Shown one piece after another: positions 56,201 through 64,000 of a stretch of 64,000 bases of DNA. The notes below the pieces were generated by a model. The model worked only from the letters and a program-made list of their open reading frames with translations, did not search any database and had not been told where the DNA came from. Origin of the DNA: an uncultured Rhodospirillaceae bacterium (GTDB lineage Bacteria > Pseudomonadota > Alphaproteobacteria > Reyranellales > Reyranellaceae); assembly GCA_945952105.1 (NCBI GenBank), contig CAMFGZ010000012.1, positions 86,898 to 150,897 of the forward strand, read 5' to 3'. Positions within the stretch are counted from its first letter, which is position 1. Each line of letters opens with the position of its first letter. The translations under genes were made by a program, and so were the position numbers.

Positions 56201-57238
56201 GCAGTATTGCGGACGTTCGACCATATGTTGTCGTGGCTGGCGATCGACGTGCTAGTGAGATTCGAGGCCGTTCTGCCTAGCCTCGATGGAATTGGCACTC
56301 GGAATCCCGAGTTTATTTGGGCTCTGCGCGATCGTGTTCAGTTTGAGCGTCGCGGCAAGCTGCTGCCGCTGACGGTCGCACAGGCAGAATGGATTATTTC
56401 TGAGTTTCGGACGCAATGGCAGTACGCAACGCTTGAAGGCAGCGGCTCTGGAAGCACAAACGACTATGATGCGACCGATTTCCTGCGCGCACTGATCAAC
56501 CACATCGCCGACGATACTGGTGTCGGAGCGAGTGAGGCCTTCCAACGCCTCATCGCGGCACCGAATGACACTTATAGCGGTTTGATCCGTCACATGTCCG
56601 CGGAGCAGCGCCAAAAGCGCGCCGAGGAAAATTTCTCAGCGTTAGAGCCATGTCAGCTCGGCACACTAGTGGACGACGGCCCGCCTCGCAATATTGAGGA
56701 CCTGAAGGCGGTGGTGCTCGAAGAGATGGATGTCGCTAGGCGCAAGCTGCTTGGCGAGGATTTGGACTCAGTTGCTGACTTCTGGACAGACGCAGGCATT
56801 CCAAGAGATGAAAATCGTTGCCGTGACCGGTTCGCAGCGATGATAGGGCCTGAGCTTGCGCGATATGACATCCAGCGGATCACTGAAGCTGATATGCCGA
56901 TGACTAAGCGGGCCGACCTCGCCTTTGCACGAGGTTCGATGCAATTGCCGGTCGAGGTCAAAGGCCAGTGGCACAAGGATGTCTGGGATGCAGCCACAGG
57001 CCAGCTTGATAGCCAGTATCTAATCGACTGGCGTTCAGAGGAGCGCGGGATCTATTGCGTACTATGGTTCGGTGACGTGCCGTCGGCGAGCAGGCGGCGG
57101 CTGAAAGCCCACCCAGACGGTCTGCCTGCACCGGCCAACGCCGAGGAGATGCGCAAAATGCTGATCGAGCGCACTCCTGAACAACGCCGTGCGCTGATTG
57201 ATGTAGTGGTGTTGGATTTCACTGCTGGAAGGTCCTGA
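53192..57238 (+). CDS. NACHT/STAND-like NTPase with C-terminal PD-(D/E)xK nuclease; candidate defence protein
   Basis: A 1348-residue protein (GTG 53192, or GTG 53198 overlapping the guaA stop). Residues ~1-330: P-loop [11 protein letters not shown] (44-54), Walker [10 protein letters not shown] (87-95) with the double acid typical of NACHT, sensor-like ILSCRSREW (120-128), and RNPLTLGLM (187-195) as in NACHT winged-helix regions. Residues ~330-1180 are a long helical region with no recognised repeats. C-terminus: RADLAFARG (Asp1242), [13 protein letters not shown] (Glu1255, Lys1257), then [10 protein letters not shown], a PD-(D/E)xK nuclease core. This layout, sensor plus ATPase plus nuclease effector, resembles Avs-type anti-phage proteins. 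GC is clearly below guaA, suggesting acquisition. Confidence 0.8.
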   Translation: MGVSDTPAVVYFPRRLTISDPALLDNRFDEAGLLALSGNRVVLGEPGMGKSELIRELGRRIGVEPVTAIRLINAKSPDKLVPIGKPLLIDALDEAMSRREGDAIDAILAQLEEAGAPPFILSCRSREWQARSVTNLRRLYGADPRILTLEAFDRAEARAFLLERCPKADADHVLDHLAVHSLEDLYRNPLTLGLMGRVAASDAQLPASRAALFERVCALVWPEHDPDRQDFGLAQLTQDEALDAAGAMAAGLLLAGGEAVSAAGAAQAQQGDLRLADLQILPRAGAARAIFSSKLFHSVGLLRAKLIHRVVAEYLGARWLARQSSTPRTQRRVLAQLHGGGKVPASLRGLHAWLAYHSPAMAERVIAKDPYGVLRYGETGALTPHLADCLFDALCLLAEDDPYFRAGDWDSKTAAGLMIPVLKPKIDAIIGSATSSGHLRSLLIEGLRGASIAVDLADTLEAVLFSSERFYSERSDAADALLPHRDRHWWQATIAILVGQGGDVAPRLACRLIEQIDVDVSDDLLVSAMLAEMGMISCSLPRRTGRRTHTIHHFDRLTAAIPPTRLVGVLDLVADYFELLKELDQGGSEDFTDLVTNLIVRAIDEGAVGPSLASAMWRWLGVIEPAYYYNRRLQRGLAQRLAANDGLRRATQAYALATDQRRESLWTTALSLQRRLVGLSGNVGDLVCALDRLALGNNKDAALRQDWKDLVRIGWGPDGLDPDVHAAAEAFRRGDTLLADFLHSLQNPEKPAWEVKRERDAAQRARKRRVAFETTRRELGKVRDDLRVGKLQAILKSSQAYLGRFNDLSSDLPPSERLAEWIGPALRDDALVGFEAVLHRSDLPTATEIAEGFAQGKIYNYSYPIMAGLNERIRSGRGVVDLSKPLKLAALLLCYDDHGWMIKDEKESLREALESEVVSTLEAKQAFAQLWIEPALAAGNRHIAGLYKLAHDPEWQPVGAALAGGWLASFPNVPESTEAGLVDCLTYGGALHTLRDAAEARVGAVLRTFDHMLSWLAIDVLVRFEAVLPSLDGIGTRNPEFIWALRDRVQFERRGKLLPLTVAQAEWIISEFRTQWQYATLEGSGSGSTNDYDATDFLRALINHIADDTGVGASEAFQRLIAAPNDTYSGLIRHMSAEQRQKRAEENFSALEPCQLGTLVDDGPPRNIEDLKAVVLEEMDVARRKLLGEDLDSVADFWTDAGIPRDENRCRDRFAAMIGPELARYDIQRITEADMPMTKRADLAFARGSMQLPVEVKGQWHKDVWDAATGQLDSQYLIDWRSEERGIYCVLWFGDVPSASRRRLKAHPDGLPAPANAEEMRKMLIERTPEQRRALIDVVVLDFTAGRS

Positions 57239-57334
57239 TCTCTCTTCATCTCAACAGTGCCGCAGTGGGAAAAAGCCGGAGAGAAAGGCACCACTCTGAA
57301 CAAATGGGCACTGAGGATCAGGTTCGCCACCGAG

Positions 57335-58375
57335 TTACAAGGCGCCACCCCTGATCCTTTCGAGGGCTTCAATAACGTAATTCGGATATTTACCGCTGAA
57401 GTACTCAAAGGTGAGGGGATTGGCTGCATAAAAGTGACAGCAGAACTCGACCCAGTCTTTCGTTCTCAGCGGGCCATTGATCTTGAAGACCTTGTTCGAC
57501 TTAGGCTTGATCTGCCCAGGGCTCTTCATAGTCATGTTGAAGTCGGAATCCCGCCTCCGGAAATACTCTTCTTCGGTGAAAAGCTGGATCGCGCCGTCGA
57601 AGTGCCTGAAATAGTTGGCCGCGAGGTCGAACTGGGCATGCAGGTAGCGGGCGGGGAAGTAGTGCTGCCCCTCGATCTCGATCCGGATGTCCGCTGCCTT
57701 CATTTCCAGGGCGTAGAATGACTTAATGCCTTTCGATTCGCTCCACTCGATGTCCAGACAGTAAGCGTCGGCGAAGAAGACAGAGACAAGCCGAGATTCC
57801 AGATCCGAGGGCGGGCGTAGCTTGACGATTCCGGGTTTGATATTTCGTATGTCCTCGTCGAAGGGAGCGCCGTACCAAGTATCGGCCTCGACATAGCCCA
57901 GGCCGTCGACGTCGATTCGGACCCGGTCTTCGTCGAGGGCGATGTATTTTTGTATACCGGGGCCGTCGAAGCGCCAGAACAGATCTATGAACCGCGGAGC
58001 CCAGTTGTTGACCGGGTGCATTCTGCGACGGTAACACGGGTGGGCCATCAGGATAAAGTCGGGCCCGGCAAAGCATCCTTCGCAATGGGGGCTAGGAGGG
58101 AATCGGCTCGCGATCACGTTGAACGGCAGCAGTCCGTCGCGCTCGGTACTTATTGGTCCCAATAGCGTCCTTGCGATGCCTTGCGCCTTGGCAACAATGC
58201 CGGTGGTCTGGATGTACTCGAATGACTCCGCGTTGAGGATTACGCCCTTTGATGCGGCCAGAGCCGTGAACTTCGCAATCAGGTCAGCTCCTTCGGCCAG
58301 CTGTTTGCGGGACTGTTCTTCCATGCCCGCGAAATAGCGAGCCATCATCTCGTCGTATTCTTGGTCAGCCACCAC
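57335..58375 (-). CDS. Hypothetical protein of the accessory stretch
   Basis: A 346-residue protein from GTG 58375 (ATG 58348 is possible). It has HCEGCFAG with a later PCYRRRMHPVN, perhaps a metal site, and RVRIDVDGLGYVEADTWYGA and HYFPARYLHAQFD. No family recognised. Low GC like its neighbour, from which its stop is ~100 bases away (convergent). It may be part of the same acquired segment, as cargo or a companion. Confidence 0.6.
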   Translation of the reverse strand: MVADQEYDEMMARYFAGMEEQSRKQLAEGADLIAKFTALAASKGVILNAESFEYIQTTGIVAKAQGIARTLLGPISTERDGLLPFNVIASRFPPSPHCEGCFAGPDFILMAHPCYRRRMHPVNNWAPRFIDLFWRFDGPGIQKYIALDEDRVRIDVDGLGYVEADTWYGAPFDEDIRNIKPGIVKLRPPSDLESRLVSVFFADAYCLDIEWSESKGIKSFYALEMKAADIRIEIEGQHYFPARYLHAQFDLAANYFRHFDGAIQLFTEEEYFRRRDSDFNMTMKSPGQIKPKSNKVFKINGPLRTKDWVEFCCHFYAANPLTFEYFSGKYPNYVIEALERIRGGAL

Positions 58376-58490
58376 GGTATTCCGAGCAGGTGATAAGGCT
58401 CCGCCAATATATCCTTGCGATTGGACGATTGCTCCATAGAACGAGCTCGAAGGCTTGGGGAGCTAGGCCGGAGATGACTGCAGCGCTCGC

Positions 58491-58545
58491 ATGCCGCCCA
58501 TCGGCAAACTCATCCTCGTCCTCGGCGACCAGCTGAGCACTTGGG
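58491..58545 (+). pseudogene. 5' remnant of an FeS-photolyase (PhrB-like) gene
   Basis: The frame reads MPPIGKLILVLGDQLS and then loses similarity. The intact gene at 59835 begins MPAIRNLILVLGDQLT, and 26 consecutive bases are identical (58509-58534 and 59853-59878). It is thus a truncated copy, now followed by the DUF808 gene on the opposite strand. Confidence 0.72.
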
Positions 58546-58580
58546 AAAGATTTTGCTTCGACAGGAGTCGCTTGCCGCCC

Positions 58581-59588
58581 TCAGCTCCGGCCTCTCGACA
58601 GGATACGGCGGCCCAGCGGTTTGACCCGGCGCCAGAGCGGCGACAGCACGCGGCTCGTCAATGGGATCGCCAGCAGCCCGATCGCCAGTCCGGCCACGCC
58701 GAAGCCGGCGGCTTCCACAGCCCAGGCGACGACCGGCTTGGCCACGGGAACGGCGCGCGCGACGGCGGCGCCGGCGTCGTGCAGCATATGCGTCGGTCCG
58801 CCCAGGCCATAGGCATCGAGGCCGTGCAGGATGATGCCGCCGCCGACCCAGATCATCGCCGCCGTGCCGATCGCCGCGAGCGCCTTCAGGAGAGGCGGCA
58901 TGGCCCGCACGATCGCGCGGCCGGTGACGCGCAACGGGGCGGCCAGCGCCGAGGCCGGCGACAGCCGGGCCAGCGCCAGGCCGACATCGTCCGCTTTGAC
59001 GATCAGGGCGACGGCGCCGTAGACGCCAGCGGTGATGCCGACGGCCACGATGGCGAGGACGATCGCCTGTTTCAGCCAGCCGTCCGCGGGCAGGGCGGCC
59101 AGCGTGATCGCCATGATCTCGGCCGAGAGGATGAAGTCGGTCTTGATGGCGCTCGCGATCCTCTGAGCCTCGAGGGTCTTCGCATCGAGGGCGACCGGCT
59201 CGTTCGTCGCCTCGGGGGCCGGCGGCTCGTGCGGAAAGACGACCTCGTAGAGCTTCTCCGCGCCTTCGTAGCAGAGGTAGGCCCCGCCGATCATCAGCAG
59301 CGGCGTGATCGCCCCGGGCAGCAGGAGGCTGAGCGCCAGGGCCACGGGGAGGAGGATCAGGAGCTTGTTGCGCAGCGAGCCGAGCGCGATCCGGCCGATG
59401 ATCGGCAGCTCGCGCGCCGGGCTGAAGTCGGTGACGTAACGCGGGGTGACGGCCGTGTCGTCGATGACCACGCCGGCCGCCTTGACGCCGGCCTTCGCCG
59501 ACTGTCCGGCGATGTCGTCGATCGAGGCGGCGGCCATCTTCGCCAGGGATGCGATGTCGTCGAGCAGCGCCACGAGACCGCCGCTCAT
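58581..59588 (-). CDS. DUF808 family membrane protein
   Basis: A 335-residue protein. It starts MSGGLVALLDDIASLAKMAA, the characteristic opening of DUF808/YedI proteins, followed by VTPRYVTDFSPARELPIIGRI, a span (LLILLPVALALSLLLPGAI), LMIGGAYLCYEGAEK and several more spans (HMLHDAGAA; LAIGLLAIPLTSRVLSPL). Function of the family is unknown. It lies between a photolyase remnant and the intact photolyase gene. Confidence 0.9.
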   Translation of the reverse strand: MSGGLVALLDDIASLAKMAAASIDDIAGQSAKAGVKAAGVVIDDTAVTPRYVTDFSPARELPIIGRIALGSLRNKLLILLPVALALSLLLPGAITPLLMIGGAYLCYEGAEKLYEVVFPHEPPAPEATNEPVALDAKTLEAQRIASAIKTDFILSAEIMAITLAALPADGWLKQAIVLAIVAVGITAGVYGAVALIVKADDVGLALARLSPASALAAPLRVTGRAIVRAMPPLLKALAAIGTAAMIWVGGGIILHGLDAYGLGGPTHMLHDAGAAVARAVPVAKPVVAWAVEAAGFGVAGLAIGLLAIPLTSRVLSPLWRRVKPLGRRILSRGRS

Positions 59589-59834
59589 GGCCGCCCCTCA
59601 TGTCGCCGCGACCGGGGACGCGGAAGCGACTGGGGAGAACAGCCCAGCGGGCCCGTCACTGCCATTTCGTGATGTCCTCTTTTGCCAATGCGCCGCCGGG
59701 CCGCCCGGGTGACCTGTCAGGTGGGCGATGGCGAAGGCCTGTTCAGAGCAGGGCTGACGACGCTTCGATGCCTCACGGCGACCCCTCAGTGAACCGGGCA
59801 GGGTCAAACGCCGTATCTGCCTACAAGTTCCTCA

Positions 59835-61364
59835 ATGCCCGCCATCCGCAACCTCATCCTCGTCCTCGGCGACCAGCTCACGCCGACCCTCACCAGCCTC
59901 GCTGGGGCCGATCCGGCGCGCGACCGCGTGCTCATGGCGGAGCTGGGCGAGGAGGCGGGCTATGTGCGGCATCACAAGAAGAAGATCGCCTTCCTGTTCT
60001 CGGCCATGCGCCATTTCGCGGCGGAGCTGCGCGGGCTCGGCTGGACAGTCGATTATGTGACCCTGGACGATCCGGACAATCGCGGGTCGTTCACGGAGCA
60101 GCTCGGCGCGGCGATCGAGCGGCTGCGGCCGGAGCGGGTGGTGGTCACGGAAGCGGGCGAGTGGCGGGTGCGGCAGATGCAGGAGTCCTGGGCGGCGCGC
60201 TTTTCGCTGCCGGTGGACATTCTGCCGGACGAGCGCTTCCTGTGTTCGCCCGCCTCGTTCGCCGCCTGGGCCGCGGGCCGCAAGCAGCTGCGCATGGAGT
60301 ATTTCTATCGCGACATGCGCCGGCGCACCGGGCTGCTGATGGACGGGGACGAGCCGGCGGGCGGGCGCTGGAACTTCGATGCGGAGAACCGCAAGCCCGC
60401 GAAGGCCGACCTGTTCATGCCGCGGCCGCGCGGGGTGGCGCCGGATGCGATCACGCGCGAGGTGTTGGCGCTGGTCGAGGCGCGCTTCGGCAATCATTTC
60501 GGCGACCTGGAACCGTTCCGGTTCGCCGTCACGCGGGCCGACGCCGAGGCGGCGTTCGCGGCCTTCGTCCGCGATGCGCTGCCCAAGTTCGGCGACTATC
60601 AGGACGCCATGCTGGCGGGCGAGCCGTTCCTCTATCACGCTGTCATCTCGCAGTATCTCAACTGCGGCCTGCTCGATCCGCTGGCTGTCTGCCGGCAGGT
60701 CGAGATCGAGTGGCGGGCGGGGCAGGTGCCGCTGAACGCGGCGGAAGGGTTCATCCGCCAGATCATCGGCTGGCGCGAATATGTCCGCGGGATCTACTGG
60801 CTGAAGATGCCGGGCTACGAGCACAGCAACTTCCTCGGCCATACGCGGCCGTTGCCCGGCTTCTACTGGACGGGCGAGACGGCGATGGCGTGCGTGCGGG
60901 CGGCGGTGACGCAGACCAGGGAGCAGGCCTACGCGCACCACATCCAGAGACTGATGATCACCGGCAACTTTGCGCTGCTGGCGGGAATCGATCCGCACGA
61001 GCTGCACGAATGGTATCTCGCGGTCTATGCCGACGCCTACGAATGGGTCGAGCTGCCCAACACGGTGGGCATGAGCCAGTTCGCCGACGGCGGCCTGCTC
61101 GCCTCCAAGCCCTATGCCGCGAGCGGCGCCTATATCGATCGCATGTCGGACTATTGCGAGGGCTGCGCCTATGAGGTGAAGCAGCGGACGGGCCCGCGCG
61201 CCTGTCCCTTCAACGCGCTCTACTGGGATTTCATTTCGAGGCACCGCGGAAAGATCGGGCGCAATCCCCGCATGGCGCAGATGGTGCGGACCTACGACAA
61301 GTTCGCCGACGCGGAGAAGGGACGGATCGCCGACAGTGCGGCGGCGTTCCTGGCGAGCCTGTGA
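59835..61364 (+). CDS. phrB: FeS-cluster cryptochrome/photolyase, PhrB-like
   Basis: A 509-residue protein. N-terminus LILVLGDQLTPTLTSLAG is the photolyase alpha/beta domain. C-terminal FAD domain includes IIGWREYVRGIYW and YWTGETAMACV...ITGNFALLAGI. Four cysteines (Cys353, 441, 444, 457) have the same spacing as the [4Fe-4S] ligands of Agrobacterium PhrB (88, 3 and 13 residues). PhrB repairs (6-4) photoproducts with light. Its stop overlaps the GTG of the DUF2256 gene. Confidence 0.93.
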   Translation: MPAIRNLILVLGDQLTPTLTSLAGADPARDRVLMAELGEEAGYVRHHKKKIAFLFSAMRHFAAELRGLGWTVDYVTLDDPDNRGSFTEQLGAAIERLRPERVVVTEAGEWRVRQMQESWAARFSLPVDILPDERFLCSPASFAAWAAGRKQLRMEYFYRDMRRRTGLLMDGDEPAGGRWNFDAENRKPAKADLFMPRPRGVAPDAITREVLALVEARFGNHFGDLEPFRFAVTRADAEAAFAAFVRDALPKFGDYQDAMLAGEPFLYHAVISQYLNCGLLDPLAVCRQVEIEWRAGQVPLNAAEGFIRQIIGWREYVRGIYWLKMPGYEHSNFLGHTRPLPGFYWTGETAMACVRAAVTQTREQAYAHHIQRLMITGNFALLAGIDPHELHEWYLAVYADAYEWVELPNTVGMSQFADGGLLASKPYAASGAYIDRMSDYCEGCAYEVKQRTGPRACPFNALYWDFISRHRGKIGRNPRMAQMVRTYDKFADAEKGRIADSAAAFLASL

Positions 61365-61537
61365 CGGCGAAGCGCTACACCAAGTCGACCCTGCCCGAGA
61401 AGGTCTGCGCCGCCTGCGGCCGCCCCTTCGCCTGGCGCAAGAAGTGGGCGCGCGACTGGGACCAGGTCAAGACCTGCTCGGAACGCTGCAAGGGCGATCT
61501 GAGGCGCAAAGGGCGGTCTCGAACCACCCGGAAATGA
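61361..61537 (+). CDS. DUF2256 small zinc-ribbon protein
   Basis: A 58-residue protein: GTG 61361 overlaps the photolyase stop (GTGA). Sequence LPEKVCAACGRPFAWRKKWA then DWDQVKTCSERCK: two Cys pairs (CxxC, CxxxC) and the conserved RPFxWRKKW of DUF2256, as expected for a treble-clef/zinc ribbon. Function unknown. It is frequently encoded next to FeS photolyases, which supports a shared role. Confidence 0.88.
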   Translation: MTAKRYTKSTLPEKVCAACGRPFAWRKKWARDWDQVKTCSERCKGDLRRKGRSRTTRK

Positions 61538-61558
61538 ATTGAATCGATTCAAGCATTT

Positions 61559-61670
61559 ACCTCATCCTGAGGAGCGCCGCGGAGCGGCGCGTCTCGAAGG
61601 ATGGGCAACGGGCAGGGTGCTCGTGCCCATGCTTCGAGACGCTCACTCCGTTCGCTCCTCAGCATGAGGT
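61559..61670. repeat. Dispersed palindromic intergenic repeat, copy 2
   Basis: ACCTCATCCTGAGGAG ... CGTCTCGAAGGATGGGC ... CCCATGCTTCGAGACGC ... CTCCTCAGCATGAGGT. Same arms as the element at 51475-51585 but with a different centre and a few substitutions. Confidence 0.8.
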
Positions 61671-61698
61671 GATTGTCGTTTTCCATAGCCCGGCCAAC

Positions 61699-61728
61699 AA
61701 AAAGCCGCCCCGGTTGCCCGGGGCGGCT
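61699..61728 (-). terminator. icd: Rho-independent terminator of icd
   Basis: Minus-strand hairpin with an 11-bp perfect stem (61703-61713 with 61718-61728), four-base loop and a run of five T (plus-strand A at 61699-61703), 26 bases beyond the icd stop. Confidence 0.9.
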
Positions 61729-61753
61729 TCGTCGTCTTCAGCGCCTGCGTCGC

Positions 61754-64000
<2,247 letters not shown>

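Noticed and set aside
53161..58500. Direct repeats of the guaA 3' end as att sites of an island
   Set aside because: I searched downstream for a second copy of the last guaA bases and found none, and no integrase gene is in the window.

Overview
The window reads as a piece of a high-GC Gram-negative chromosome, most likely an alphaproteobacterium. The signs are an OmpA-type outer-membrane protein with a proline-rich linker, a Wza-like outer-membrane lipoprotein, capsule-type ABC export genes, a monomeric NADP isocitrate dehydrogenase, an FeS-type photolyase of the PhrB class, and long palindromic intergenic repeats of the kind often seen in this class. The genus cannot be fixed from sequence reading alone. 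No rRNA, CRISPR array, transposase or integrase was seen. There is one tRNA gene, tRNA-Gln(CTG).

Positions 1 to about 42,700 form one very large surface-polysaccharide region. It starts with glycosyltransferases, an OmpA-like protein, a dTDP-rhamnose epimerase (rfbC) and a Wza-like export lipoprotein. A second block (8.4-18.2 kb) carries a set related to decaprenylphosphoryl-arabinose synthesis (DprE1-like oxidase, DprE2-like reductase, UbiA-family phosphoribosyltransferase). It also holds two polytopic membrane proteins, GtrA-type proteins, an FAD oxidoreductase and an epimerase. A third block (18.6-24.5 kb) carries large fused glycosyltransferases whose C-terminal modules recur in a neighbouring small protein. 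A fourth block (26.4-38 kb) is of noticeably lower GC. It carries KpsE- and KpsM-like export proteins, an unusual KpsT-like ATPase fused to TPR repeats, the GDP-mannose to GDP-fucose pathway (manC, gmd, fcl) and a probable fucosyltransferase. sqdB (UDP-sulfoquinovose synthase), another epimerase, a methyltransferase-like paralogue and rfbD close the region. Together these genes would supply rhamnose, fucose, probably D-arabinofuranose and possibly sulfoquinovose to an exported glycan.

Positions 43,200 to 53,200 are housekeeping: tRNA-Gln, ppx/gppA, rlmE, a broken DUF1993 gene, guaB, two tandem SGNH-hydrolase-like membrane-anchored proteins, rsmB, a GNAT acetyltransferase and guaA.

Directly abutting guaA lies a lower-GC accessory stretch (53.2-58.5 kb). 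It has a 1348-residue protein with an N-terminal NACHT/STAND-type NTPase and a C-terminal PD-(D/E)xK nuclease, and an unrecognised gene on the other strand. The first is the best candidate here for an anti-phage or nucleic-acid-sensing system. After it come a 5' remnant of a photolyase gene, a DUF808 membrane protein, an intact FeS photolyase overlapping a tiny DUF2256 zinc-ribbon gene, and the monomeric isocitrate dehydrogenase at the right edge.
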